Source: Umbelopsis ramanniana AG
Taxonomy: Eukaryota; Mucoromycota; Umbelopsidomycetes; Umbelopsidales; Umbelopsidaceae
NCBI RefSeq assembly: GCF_025399195.1
Contig: NW_026252090.1
Coordinates: 248,001 to 312,000, forward strand
DNA length: 64,000 nt
Direction: 5' to 3'
Positions within the stretch are counted from its first letter, which is position 1. Each line of letters begins with the position of its first letter. The notes beneath the pieces were generated by a model. The model worked only from the letters and a program-made list of their open reading frames with translations. It made no database searches and was not told the origin of the DNA. The translations under genes and the position numbers were made by a program. This document shows positions 23,381 to 34,305 of the stretch, piece by piece.

Positions 23381-24793
23381 ATGCAAAAATTATCACTCTT
23401 CACTATGCCAACCCACTGGTATCGCACCACCATGTTCAATGCATTTGTCATTGGACTGGTTGGACTCACAAATCCCGGCTTGTGGAATGCTATGAACAGT
23501 CTAGGGGCTGCTGGTCAGGCCAGTCCATTCTTAATCAATGCTGCTAACGCACTTGTCTTTGGATTGATGGGCTTTTTTTGCTTGTTTGGGTCGGTCATCT
23601 CTTCCAAAATCGGACTCAAATGGACCTTGGTACTGGGTACTATTGGATACCCCATCTACTCTGCTGGTCTCTACCTTAATAACCGCTGGGGAGTGGAATG
23701 GCTGGTTTTATTTGGCGCCTGTACCTGTGGTATTAGTGCTGGTCTGTTTTGGTCTTCGGAAGGAGCCGTCGCTCTAGGCTACGCTCGACCGGAGAAGAAA
23801 GGAAAATATCTCAACATTTGGCTGATCTTCCGAACCCTCGGCCCTATGATCGGTGGAGCTATGGTACTTGGAATGAACCATGACGCTAATGCCAAATCAA
23901 AGGGCAAAGTAGGTTACACTACCTACCTTATTTTCGTTTTTCTTCAGTGCCTCGGAACGCCCATTGCATTGTTCCTGACGCCACCGGAAAAGGTTGAGCG
24001 TTCCGACGGTAGCAAGGTCAAGGTCTTGAAGGTGGAGAGTGCACTCGATGAAGTCAAAGGAATCTGGAACACCTTAAAAAAGCGTCATGTCCTCTTACTG
24101 CTGCCTCTATTCTGGGCTGCGTATTTCAACCAGTACACCGGCAACTTCCAAACATTTTATTTCGGTGTCCGAGCTAGAGCTCTCATTGGATTTGTTAGCA
24201 ACTTTGCAACACTGGCTGCATCTACTATAATGAGTCTACTACTAGATAGCAAACGGTTCGAGGTCAAGACTCGTATCAAGATTGGCTTCTACTACCTTGT
24301 GGTTATTCATATTGTCGCATGGACATATGGGTGGGTTATTCAGGAGAAGTATACCCGTACTACTCCTGTTCTAGACTGGGAAAGTCCTGGCTTCGTCGAA
24401 GGGTTCTTTGTGCTCTTACTCTGGGCATTCGCTCAACAATCGCTCGCTAACTGGATGTATTATCTAGTCAGTACCATGACCGACAATATCACCGAGCTGT
24501 CTCGTCTCACAGGCATTCTTCGTGGTCAAGAAAGTTTCGGTCAAGCCGTTGCATTTGGTCTTTGCACGCGAAATTGGTATGGCGGTCGTGTACCTTTGGC
24601 TGTCAATACTATCCTCCTCGGCTTAGCCATTGTTCCTACGTACATCGTGGTTCAGCAACATGAGCCAATAACGCGAGCAGATGATGCTGTGAACGATGAC
24701 GGATCAGACGTCACAGTCGAAAACGTGGGTTGGGAAAAGACAACTGTTTCGGACCCTGCTAAGTTAGAACAAAACCTTGCCGAAAAGGTTTAG
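23381..24793 (+). CDS. UNC93-like major facilitator family transporter
   Basis: A polytopic membrane protein of the fungal UNC93-like (DUF895) branch of the major facilitator superfamily. The hallmark N-terminus is present: WYRTTMFNAFVIGLVGLTNP, GLWNAMNSLGAAGQASP, NAANALVFGLMG. About ten to twelve hydrophobic segments follow, with RPEKKGKYLNIWLIFRTLGP and a cytoplasmic C-terminal tail rich in acidic residues. Length about 470 residues matches the family. The coding region is a single open frame with no intron, unlike almost every neighbour. The first ATG in frame is 23381 (MQKLSLFTMPTHWYR); a second at 23405 is nearer the conserved part and also possible. Substrate is unknown; some fungal members have been linked to ion balance or pigment transport, which cannot be inferred here. 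Confidence 0.9.
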   Translation: MQKLSLFTMPTHWYRTTMFNAFVIGLVGLTNPGLWNAMNSLGAAGQASPFLINAANALVFGLMGFFCLFGSVISSKIGLKWTLVLGTIGYPIYSAGLYLNNRWGVEWLVLFGACTCGISAGLFWSSEGAVALGYARPEKKGKYLNIWLIFRTLGPMIGGAMVLGMNHDANAKSKGKVGYTTYLIFVFLQCLGTPIALFLTPPEKVERSDGSKVKVLKVESALDEVKGIWNTLKKRHVLLLLPLFWAAYFNQYTGNFQTFYFGVRARALIGFVSNFATLAASTIMSLLLDSKRFEVKTRIKIGFYYLVVIHIVAWTYGWVIQEKYTRTTPVLDWESPGFVEGFFVLLLWAFAQQSLANWMYYLVSTMTDNITELSRLTGILRGQESFGQAVAFGLCTRNWYGGRVPLAVNTILLGLAIVPTYIVVQQHEPITRADDAVNDDGSDVTVENVGWEKTTVSDPAKLEQNLAEKV

Positions 24794-25134
24794 GCCATTA
24801 CTGCCCACGTTCTTACATGTAACAACATAGCAATTTTAATATTCATTTTTTTTTTGTGTCATTTATTAATCATTTTCGTGAAAAAAAAAAATTGGAAGGT
24901 ATAAAATGTACATATACATTCACTACATGGACATAGTTTAGTGCAAAAGGGTGCGAGTTGCTCGTTTACGTAAATGGAGGTGAATGTCGAGTCGGAACAC
25001 AAAGAGACAAAAAAAGAAGTTCAAATGATGATGCCGAAGAAATGGGAAGTACAGAAATTCTCTTGGTCATGTTTTAGAGGAGCTGGTCGGAAGGATAAAC
25101 TTAAAGGGGAGATCATGTAAAATACTGCCTTGGT
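24794..25134. other. Convergent 3' flank, 340 bp
   Basis: Contains T and A tracts (24846-24856, 24883-24892) shortly after the UNC93-like stop codon, presumably 3' UTR and polyadenylation sequence of two converging genes. Nothing else seen. Confidence 0.5.
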
Positions 25135-25459
25135 CTACATGACAGTACAGCATCCTCCACTAGCAACAGGAGCGAATGGGTCTTCTCGCTTGTCCACAGG
25201 CCCCCATACAGATGGCACTAAAGGATCCCGGCTTGCCTGGCAATAAGAAATCAATCTGAAGTGATGATAAATGTTAGTCTTTGATAGTGTGTATGAGAGG
25301 AAGATGAATAACCTACTCTTGTGATGCCTCGCTAATTTTGATTCGAGGAGTATCCAACTGTTCTTTTAATCGAGTATTGTACTCCACTATGCGCTTCAAT
25401 TTGTTTTCAGAAAGATTCTGCGTGCGTCTAGCTTGAGGTGAACGTGCATACCCGGACAT
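25135..25459 (-). CDS. STE18: Heterotrimeric G-protein gamma subunit
   Basis: Small membrane-anchored partner of G-beta in pheromone, nutrient or developmental signalling. Two exons (25317-25459 and 25135-25255) join in phase to 87 residues. The first encodes a helix, LSENKLKRIVEYNTRLKEQL, then TPRIKISEASQE; the second LISYCQASRDPLVPSVWGPV, DKREDPFAP and the tail GGCCTVM. The DPLVPSVWGP block is typical of fungal G-gamma. The CTVM end is a CaaX box for prenylation (Met at X favours farnesyl), and the Cys before it is a likely palmitoylation site, as in fungal Ste18. Because it is short and spliced, simple ORF scans miss it. The Rax1-like RGS protein gene, 6 kb away, could act in the same signalling area, but that is inference. 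Confidence 0.93.
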
Positions 25460-25925
25460 GTCGGTTGGATTCTACCGCGATGGGAAAAAAAGGAATGAAG
25501 TAGGGGCTGATTGAGAGTTGGGAGAGCTCAATGTAGAAGAAGGAAAAAAAACTGAGAGGGAAAAAAATAAATAATATGGACGCGGTCAGCTACTTTCGAT
25601 CCCATAAATGGCTCAGAGAAAGGACACACCGATAATTGCACGCGGAGTTAAGCATCCTTGTATCACTCCCATTAGCATGGCAAAGTACCGCCTTTCAACC
25701 GATGATACTAAGCTCGACATGAGCAAGATGAAACAGTAGCCAACGGTTCAGTATGATTTAGAAGATAAATTATATTAGATTATATTACATCAGTATTCAA
25801 TGTGAATTACAGTTAATAACATTTTTACAAAAACGCCAGCAGAGTCTTACGAGGTCAGTTTATAGATTGTGCGCTCATAACCGGATTAGAAAAGATCTTT
25901 TCTTGGACCGCCCCGCTCGTCGGCA
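25460..25925. other. Upstream region of the G-gamma gene
   Basis: About 470 bases. It holds purine-rich sequence at 25.48-25.57 kb and, at 25644-25653, GGAGTTAAGC, which resembles the internal box A of fungal 5S rRNA genes, with only weak similarity around it. No coding region seen. Confidence 0.4.
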
Positions 25926-26300
25926 TTACGTAGAAGCCTTGGTTATTCCGAAGGATACAAGGCCAACCACAGAAAAAATAGCAAGGCAACAGAGGTAGGT
26001 TCGTGATACATATCGTCGTTGCCTTCGGCGTGCTTCAGCGTTTATTTCCTCAGGAATTACAGGATTCATATAGCAAATGAACTCTCCTGTTTGCCTTGGA
26101 GTATAACGCGGCGGTGGATACGACGGCCGAGCTTGATGTACGTCCTCTGGCTTTGGAATAGCGTATTGTTGATAATAGTCATAATGATATGCTAATGGCA
26201 GGTCATTAGGAGGCGGAACAGGAGGTTCGACTGTGTTATAGGATGGTGGAGGCACAGAATCGTCTCCGTTGGTTGCTGACTCTGGTATAGCTGGAAGCAT
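25926..26300 (-). CDS. Small Pro/Tyr-rich protein with PPxY motifs and a C-terminal membrane segment
   Basis: A single-exon frame of 124 residues from the ATG at 26300. The first 85 residues are Pro/Tyr-rich and contain two or more PPxY-type motifs, VPPPSYN and YPPPRYT; such motifs bind WW domains of Rsp5/Nedd4 ubiquitin ligases. A basic stretch (EARRRQRRY) precedes one hydrophobic segment, TYLCCLAIFSVVGLVSFGI, close to the C-terminus, so it is probably tail-anchored with the Pro-rich part in the cytosol. I do not recognise an orthologue. An Rsp5-adaptor or tetraspan-like small membrane role is a hypothesis. The ORF lacks introns, and its reality rests on composition and the orderly layout. 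Confidence 0.6.
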   Translation of the reverse strand: MLPAIPESATNGDDSVPPPSYNTVEPPVPPPNDLPLAYHYDYYQQYAIPKPEDVHQARPSYPPPRYTPRQTGEFICYMNPVIPEEINAEARRRQRRYVSRTYLCCLAIFSVVGLVSFGITKAST

Positions 26301-26815
26301 CACCGATTGATGGTATTAAAGAAATAATGTAGTACAACAAATAAAGAAAAGAAGTTGACTACCCGCGTTTTGCGTTTGACTTGAACATGGAAAAATAAGG
26401 CAGTGTTTCGGGTGGAATAAGAATCAAAAGGAGGCCAATCAAGACCAACGGTTAAAGGGGGATACTTTATGCCAAAGAGATACACTTTATACTCGATAAC
26501 AGGTCAGTTGACCGACCTGGCCAGGCTAGCGCCTTGGAGTAAAAGGTTGTAATGCATGGACAAGCCTCAGTATTGTGTAACTGGGTTACATTTGTTAAGT
26601 ATGAGCACTCTCTGTGGTCCGTTGCCAATTTTGAAGTGACATCTCGTGGTTTCACCGATGAAATTTTCAGCAAATGCAATGAATAACAAACATCATTTAG
26701 TCAAAGGTAAAGAGACAAAATGGTACAAGGTTTGTTGTTTTTTTTTTTTTTGGTATATATTATGGTGGATTTCCTTCAATATATTGTTTTCTGATTTTTT
26801 TATGTAAATGATTGT
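26301..26815. other. Intergenic interval, 515 bp
   Basis: Between the Ypk-kinase 3' end and the PPxY-protein start. Contains a T tract at about 26738-26751 next to the kinase stop codon. No further gene seen. Confidence 0.45.
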
Positions 26816-29040
26816 CTACCATCTTGGTCCACTTGCTTGCGAGTTTCCACCGACACTGACTCCACCACCTCCTAAACTTTCACTCATGACACCATCACTC
26901 GCTGGATTATAGGTGAAACCAGCGAATTGCTCCTGCAGAGTTTTCGAAATCTGTGACTCGTCGACAACGGAGTCTTGTGGTAATTCGGAGGTGAATTCTT
27001 CATCAAAGTTGCTTGTGTCATATGCACTTTCGACTGATGGTTTGAATGGAGGCTGCACCTTCTTGGCCATCAACTTGCGCCAATCCATACTAGCAAAGAA
27101 AGGATGGTTCTTGATGTGTTGTGTGCCAAAGTTGCCCAATCGTTCATTTGGATCCCGATTCAAAAGCTGTATACGAGTCAAGTTTAAATCAGCTTTTGAG
27201 CTCCACATGCATAATGCTCACTCTCAACCCAAAAATTGACTTACGCCTCTAAGTAAATCCCGCGCACTTTCAGAAACCTCGTCAGGGAATCGCAGCTCAT
27301 CTTGTAAAATTTTGCGATACATCTCATTTGTGTTTTCATCATAGAAAGGTGGAAGACCAGTCAACATCTCATAAAGCAAGACACCCAAAGTCCACCAATC
27401 GACAGTCTTAGTGTAGCCATGTCCTAACAACAGTTCTGGTGCAAGATACTCGGGGGTACCACAAAAAGTATTGGTGGTTTCTGTTTCTGTCATGTTCAAC
27501 TTACACAGGCCGAAATCGCACAAGGCAATGTGACCATTATAATCGATCAAGATGTTTTCGGGCTTCAAGTCACTACAAATATCAAACACACAGTCAGTCC
27601 CCAATATTCAGTGTATACACTTAATTTTTTTTTGGAAAAAAAAATTGAGAATCACTTACCGGTAGACTACATCAAACCCATGCAAGCATTCTAGTGCACA
27701 CAGCAATTCTGCAGTATAGAATCGAGCACGATCTTCGTTAAATCTGCCTTCAACCTGAAGGTGGTGGAAAAGTTCTCCACCATTGACAAAGGCAAGCACA
27801 AGATACAGCTTATCAGGGCTCTGGAAGGCAAATTTCAGAGGAACAATGAACGGGTTCCTGATCTTGGCAAGTACTGTCTTCTCAGCCAAAGTATGTGTGA
27901 CTTCCGATCTTGAAATAATGAGGGCTTTTCGAATGACCTTCATTGCATAGATACGGTTTGTATCTTTCTTTCGAACGACATATACCTAAACATTAAGAAA
28001 AAGTATAGGGTTTAGTCAGGCTGTTCATTTGTGTTTGTGGGATGGGATATAAATATCATGGTTAAAAAATGACGCAAACCTTTCCAAAACTTCCTTTTCC
28101 AATCACTTTAAGCAAGTCAAAATGGTCGAACGCAATCGGGGAATTTTGCTTGAATTAAGCGGTTAGATATAGAGCCCATTCGTTTTTTCCTTGTATAAAA
28201 AATATAAATACTTACTTGCTGTGGTTTATAGCAAAGTTGAACGGCCATCGCACCCGTACCTCCCACGACATTTAGAATTTGATCGTCTAGTTTCGTAGAC
28301 TCAAGATTTGGTTGAATCTTAACAGCTCCTAGGAAAAAATCGTTTGTAACCTGGGCTTTTGAAGCTGGTCCACTTGGTGGATGACGGAGATAGATGGATA
28401 TTGAAACTTCAGAATCCCGCGAAACGTCACTATAAGACAGTGGGGATTAGAATCAATACATCTCTTATGATGTCGAAAGCACGTTGCACCCTATAGAACT
28501 TACAAGTGAGCGCGATATTGGAAAATGGGGTTATAGGTATCACCCCCAAGAGCATCTATCACAATTTCGTTTTTGTCAAATTCTAGAACAACGTAGGGTA
28601 ACCACCATTGCTGCTTGCGAGTAAGAGAGTCTCGGTTTCTATTTGCAGCAACGTGTGTCTGTGGAATAGGAGGTAGCTGTATTCCTGGAGGTAATGAAAT
28701 GCCGCGTGCTTCGCAGACACGAATCATAAGAACTCCTCCCTTCGGCGATTGTGAAGATTGTGATATAGATGAAGCTGGAGATGCAGAGGGTGCTGGCGGT
28801 GTTGAGATGGCAGGAGAAACGCTCTTCAGACCAGAGCTAGAAACCGATGGGTTGACGGCATTGGGGCTTGGTGCACTAGCAGGCTGCTCCTTATGTTCTA
28901 TCAAAGATAATAGCAGTAGACACATGAGTCAGCAAAACGTCACCAATGCAGTATGCTTCCTAGCTCTCTGCCAGGTAGAGCATTTACTTATCCAATCAAA
29001 ATCACATACTCTTTGTTCCAGGTAATTTCCAAGAATTCAT
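26816..29040 (-). CDS. YPK1: Ypk/Gad8-type AGC protein kinase (SGK-like)
   Basis: Effector kinase of TORC2 and Pdk1 in fungi, controlling sphingolipid synthesis, endocytosis and actin. The start MNSWKLPGTKK resembles Gad8/Ypk N-termini. A Ser/Pro-rich stretch leads into a C2-like module (GGVLMIRVCEARGISLPPGI, QWWLPYVVLEFDKNEIV). The kinase has the glycine loop VIGKGSFGKVYV, catalytic Lys in IYAMKVIRK, TLAEKTVLAKIRNPFIVPLK, YRDLKPENIL, CDFGLCKL, and the activation loop TFCGTPEYLAPELL. The C-terminal extension carries FKPSVESAYDTSNFDEEF and the hydrophobic motif FAGFTYNP, the TORC2 target. Six or more exons. It matches Ypk1 better than Sch9 in this catalytic core. The tail GVSVGGNSQASGPRW is lineage-specific. 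It shares an 867-bp divergent region with the IML2-like gene. Confidence 0.93.
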
Positions 29041-29907
29041 GGTGAAATGAGACGAGTTGTAGAGAATAAAAAAAAAGAGATGCGAATGTGGCTGGGAACG
29101 CACTTTCGTAGAGTGAATATATCGGACTTCCAATTCGATGGAAAGGCCAAACCACAATGTATCAGTTTGTTTCGCTCTACCGACACAATGAAATAAGCTT
29201 GCAAACAGACCCCCAGGTTGTCCCTGCAGTCTTCAAGTCTAATGTTAGCTATTGCAGTATGCTTCACGTGTTCGCTCAAAAGATTCTGTATTTCGCTGTT
29301 GTCTGGCCAAGTATCTCTGCGAACACTCTATCGGCCAATAAGACGAGGTATGCTATTGCACTTTTTATATACTGTACAGTACAGAGCAGCAGTATCTTTT
29401 GACCAAAGTGTGATTAACTCCCAGAACCAAGTTTTCAAAATAGAAACAAAAAAAAAAAGCTCACGTACCTTACTTTTAATATGACGTTCACCTGTCGCTG
29501 GCGAATATCTTGATTGATGTGTTGCCACCGACGGCTTGAACATACCAGACAGGTTGGATGATCGAGGTTACTGTTCAGCGCCCACCTCGCACCCTGCAAA
29601 ATGCAGATCACTGGCTATCCCTGGACTATTGCCCTCGAGCGAACTCGATCAGGAGGATATTCATTGTTTTCCCCTTGATTGATATGAGCTACACTATCAT
29701 CTAGTTGTAAGTAGACAGCAATAGAGAAACTGCTCAGCAGCTTTGAATGGGACTAATGAGTATGCGACTGTCATGAGTTTGTGCAATTTCATGAATTTGT
29801 GCTCCGATCACAGTTGCGCTTTCCACGAACCTACTTTTGGCGGCTGCTTGTTTGTTCCCATTCATCTGGCATCTCATCTAGTCCTCTTACCTCAAGAATC
29901 CCATAAA
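29041..29907. other. Divergent promoter region, YPK-like / IML2-like
   Basis: About 870 bases between two diverging start codons. Includes a perfect 10-base palindrome ACTGTACAGT at 29371-29380 just after a TTTTATAT stretch, and an A tract at 29448-29458. The short frames in it show no conserved sequence. Confidence 0.45.
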
Positions 29908-32839
29908 ATGGAAGCTGAAAAGCAAGAAGTTGAGGCAGGACCCCAGACTGTTGAAACTCAAGCTTCTTCAGTACCGATTACTGTTGACGATGAGCTACCA
30001 ACCCCGGAGTATGTACCTGACTCTCCATCCTGAAACAAAGTGGCAAAAGTGATTGCTGTGTTTGCTCATGATACTTTTGCAGATTGAAAACAGATGCTGG
30101 TAACACTTCCGATATGCAAGAAGAGTCAAAGCAAGCTGTCGAGTCACAGTCGATACCAACGACAGATCTGACTGCTACAGACTCTGTTGCTGCTATCCCG
30201 GGAACCATAGAAGCCTCTGATGAAAACTCAGCCAGCACTACAGAGAAAGTTTCGCAGGTCAAATCTGACTCTCCTGAGGAGAATCAAGCTGCGGAAGCCG
30301 GTGAAGTAGAAATCAAAGATCAACTAGAGTCCAATGACGACGTGTCTGAGAAGCAAGAGCAACCAACGACAACAGATTCAGAAAAGGTTGTGAACGGTAA
30401 TGATGAAGCGCCGGGCAGTGCAGTAGAAAATACTGCTATCCGAATGAATCAGGAAGCTGCTGTTGTTGCCACTGAAATTGCCCTCCCACACACTGAAATT
30501 ATCAATGGACAGGAATCAGTACCACACACATCATCATCTGATAACCAGGACGACGACGCCCATTCAGTGGCTTCATCAGCTCACTCTGAAGCGTATGAAA
30601 GTGCTGGTGAATTACCAGATGATGATGATGGTGAAGGAAGACCAAAGTCAGACTCTCGTCAAGATCGTGATAGCTTTGAAGATGTTGATTATACTGAAAA
30701 CACAGTCAGGGTGGATGCAGAAAACATTTCTACCATTGGACCAAACACTTTAAACCCAAGGGACCAAGAGAAGGCTGGTATGTGTTCTACTTTAGTGGCG
30801 TTACCCCGAGACATGACGAAATATCTAAGTATGACTTCAGATGAGATGATGCGAGAAGGTATCGAAGCCTTCTTCAGCAACAAATTCATGAAAGCAAAAT
30901 CCATTTTCAAAGCCAAGTCGGATGCCGACCCCCTCTTTGCTCTTGGACTTGGCTCTATGGCCTTTATCAAGGCTATCATGACCTACGACGCTGATGATAT
31001 TGTTGTGGCCGTGGATGTCTTGAACACCACTTGCGCTATTGCCCAAGCTCAAATCGATGCCGCCTCAGCCAAGCGTCCGTTCAAAGAAACCGTTTCACAT
31101 TACATTTCCTCTATTATCACACAGAACCGAACAGGGCTTCCTGATACACCAAAAGTCAATCCAGACGAGCCAAAAACCTTTTTACCTAATGGCGTACTGA
31201 GAGCTCATGTCGTGAAGGCCGAAGGAAGTCTTCTGATCAGTATGCTCCACCTCTGCCAAGAGAATGTCTCTGGCTACCTGAAATGCGGCTTCAGTATTCG
31301 TAGAGGTAATGTTGAATCATCGGATTTCCATCATCGATGGATAGGGAAAAGCTGATCTCGATATATTTCAGCATACAAGAGCTACAGTTTGGTGTGGCAA
31401 GAATATAAGAAGATGGGACAGGCGTTCCATGATCACATTGACAATGATACTATTTCAGCGATTCAGTTTGGGTATGTTATTCATCATTGTTTGGTTGGCT
31501 GTTTGTCGTACAAAGTTTCGTAACTGTCTTTTATGCCAACTTAGCATTGGATCAGTTCACCTTCTCCTCTCTTCACTTCCGCCCAAGGTTCTCAAGGCGG
31601 CAGCTGCCATGGGTTGGAAGCCAGACAAGAACCTTGGGTTTGCCTTGTTAAAGCTATGCCAAGATGGGCAAGGAATTCGATCACCATTAGCTTCCATGAT
31701 GCTCCTAGCTTATTATACCATTTTAACATCTATTGCACCTCAAATTTTCTCTCTTGACTATTCCAACCCAGCTCTGGAATGCCTTGTAGAAGCACAGAAA
31801 CAACATCCTGACTCTTGCTTCTATTTATTCTTTACCGGTCGAGTGTCGAGGCTGGTGAAGAACATTGAACTTTCTACGCAATCCTTGGAGGGAGCTGCAT
31901 CGGCTGCACAAGGCGAATGGGCAGAATCCCCCATGAAGCTACTCACCACCTATGATATCGCTATGAATGAAGCCATGGATCTTGACTGGCAGAGCGCATG
32001 CACACGATTTGAATACCTACGAGATCAAAAATACTGGTCCTCTGCATATTTCCAATACTTTGTTGGTGCTTGTCACGAAATCATGGGCAACCGCACGGAA
32101 TCCATACTTGCCTTCGCCTCCGTACCTACTTTTATCAAAGGAAAAGGATCTCCCATTGACAAATTTGTTCGTCGACGTGTTGCATTCTTTGAAGAAAGTG
32201 GATATGCTGATTTGGACTTTAGTTTGCCGGCTCTCGAGCTTCTGCTTATCTGGAACGCTTTCCCCTTTATGAGAGAGAAGGTCTTAGAGCAGTGTTTGGA
32301 GAAAGTCGACGCAGCTTTGGAACTTGTATACGAACGCGAGCGTGTTGAATACGAAATCCGACTGACTGAATTAGCACCTGACATTGGTCCTCCCGAATAC
32401 TATGACCAACGAGCTCAAGCTTTGTTGATTAAGGCGGCTGTATTGAATGCTCTTGGCAAGCACAGTGAAGCTGTTCTTCATCTCAACTGGATTATCGACC
32501 ATGGCACCCGCATTAAAGAACTTTGGGTCCTTCCATTCTGTTATTGGGGTAAGTATACACATCATATCTCGTCTATACGCAATGATTTTTGGTTATTCAT
32601 CACTCTTTTAATTGACAGAGGCGGGCATCACAAGTTGGACTATGGATCAACGACTAAAGGCTAGAATGCTCTGGGAAACTGGTCTCAAGTTCAGCAAATA
32701 TGAATTTGATTACCGAATGGCAGTACGATTCAATGTGGTGCTTAACAAGTGCGATGATCTTGGTATTTACCCTGTAGAAGCAGACAATGCTTCGACTAAT
32801 ACTGGCAAAAAGATGCCTACCAAGCCTACTGTACAATAA
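29908..32839 (+). CDS. IML2: Iml2/TTC39 family protein (DUF3808)
   Basis: Yeast Iml2 is a lipid-droplet/mitochondria-associated protein linked to clearance of inclusion bodies; TTC39 proteins are animal relatives with TPR-like helical repeats. Exon 1 starts at ATG 29908 (MEAEKQEVEAGPQ) and joins, after TPE, to a long acidic, probably disordered region to about residue 250. The conserved part follows: MMREGIEAFFSNKFMKAKSI, ALGLGSMAFIKAIMTYDADD, AHVVKAEGSLLISMLHL, then after two introns SIGSVHLLLSSLPPKVLKA, LLAYYTILTSIAPQIF, ALECLVEAQKQHPDSCFYLF, and a helical C-terminal third (AQALLIKAAVLNALGKHSEA). It ends near KKMPTKPTVQ. Five or so exons in phase. The long acidic head is larger than I expect for the family. 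Function in this organism is inferred only by family. Confidence 0.88.
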
Positions 32840-33553
32840 AATTATAAGCCCATTTTGATTCAATAAAAACCCTACAACTAAGTTCTTTAATTAACGCGTG
32901 GTTGGGAAGAACAATCGCCGTTTTCTGGAATTCAACAAGTCGCTGTCATTAGATTCCAGTTGGAATAGGAGCTCGACCAAAAGTCTTTTTTCAAACTCAG
33001 CGCCTTAATTGGTCGTTGCGTTTTGTCAGTCCGCTGTGTTTAAAGTTTTGCACGCTCTTGCACAAGTGTATTCTGACCCGGGCATGGTTCGGGTCATAAG
33101 ATTTAATAATGCCCATACTTTGGCAAAATACGCTGAATTTACCTAAACATGGTGATTTTAGGACTGGAAACCGAGAACTCTAACTTCACTGATCAACTAG
33201 ACAGAGAATAAACGAAAAGTCAAAGAAAAAAGGCAAGGTGGTCGATTAAGGTGGGCATTATGGCGTGAGCTCATGCCAAAGAGCAATAAAAGGCAACGCC
33301 ACCCAAAGGCTTGCTGCTGAGCGGAGAACTTAGGAGTCGAAGGCTGCGTAAGATTTGCAGCCAAATACGTTGTATTTCATTCTATTTGAAAAAGGGAAAG
33401 GAATTTCTACACAATGCATTTGACTGAAAATATTCCATATTAGAAGCACCAAAGTCAAGTGAATATTTTGGAGAATACAACGCTTCGAATAACGAAAATA
33501 TGCGTATACATCAAAGTCAAACAGAAAGGTGATTTTGAGTAGTATTCTCTCAA
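32840..33553. other. Convergent 3' flank, 710 bp, with a stem-loop
   Basis: Between the IML2-like and expansin-like 3' ends. An AATAAA hexamer lies about 25 bases after the IML2-like stop. At 33074-33096 the arms TGACCCG and CGGGTCA form a 7-bp perfect stem around a 9-base loop. No coding region seen. Confidence 0.5.
33074..33096. repeat. Short inverted repeat (hairpin)
   Basis: TGACCCG at 33074-33080 is the exact reverse complement of CGGGTCA at 33090-33096, with loop GGCATGGTT. GC-rich in an AT-rich interval. It could be a regulatory-protein site or part of a 3' UTR; function unknown. Confidence 0.6.
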
Positions 33554-34305
33554 TTAGTTTTGGGGCTTGCTGGGATAGTACTTGGACTTGGCGCAGTTGA
33601 CAGTCTTCCAGGTAATGTCAAGGACACCAGTATCCAAGTTACCGATCTTTTGGAAAGCACCAGGAGTGAGATCGATAGCCTTACCTGTTAGAGTTGGAAA
33701 GGGAAAGTGGGTTAAAGAAAAGTTTCTAACGATATCGGTAACATTGAGGCCGCGTCCAGGCGTTACACTTACCAACAATACAACCTGATTGGTGATGCAC
33801 AAAAGTTGATAGATTACATATGAGTATTAGTATAGAAAGATTTTTTGGAGGGGAATAGAGAAAAAGGGAGTTCTAAAATACTTACCAGCACATTTATCGA
33901 CGATCTTGACAACGACGCTCTTCTTGTTAGCCTTGTTGGTGATCTTCATGCACTTGTAGCAGTTCTCAAACTTCTTCATGGCCATGGCACCGATCATGGA
34001 GTGGACAGAGGCACTGTAAGGAGGAAGACCGTTGCGATCATAGCAAGCAGCGTTCTTCAAATCGTTGCCAGAATACCTAGACGACGGCGAAAACATGTTA
34101 ATGTGTGTATTGTCAACCGGGTCATTTGCTGCATTGAGATTATTTACCAAGTACCGCGATTGCTACGCTTCTCAAGGGAAATGGTGCTGTTGGTGTACTC
34201 GGAACCCATAACACGGGCAAGGCCACGGCCTTCGATAGCTTGGACAGGGCTCAAGCAAGCGATGAACAAGGCAACGCAGGCAAAAATGAAAGTAATGGGT
34301 TGCAT
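33554..34305 (-). CDS. Secreted expansin-like / RlpA-like double-psi beta-barrel protein
   Basis: A small secreted protein with a barwin/expansin-like DPBB fold, a class found in fungi as cell-wall-loosening proteins or protease inhibitors. The signal peptide is clear: MQPITFIFACVALFIACLSP then VQA before the predicted cleavage. A short propeptide ends in LEKR, a Kex2-type site. The mature part has NRGTWYSGNDLKNAACYDR, MIGAMAMKKFENCYKCMKI, VVVKIVDKCAGC and IDLTPGAFQKIGNLDTGVLD, ending with DITWKTVNC. A 12-base exon (33773-33784) supplies C-I-V-G and so the second Cys of KCAGC; its two flanking introns are spliced in phase. Six or so cysteines suggest disulfide bonds. No cellulose-binding domain, so it is not a full expansin; substrate unknown. 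Confidence 0.88.
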
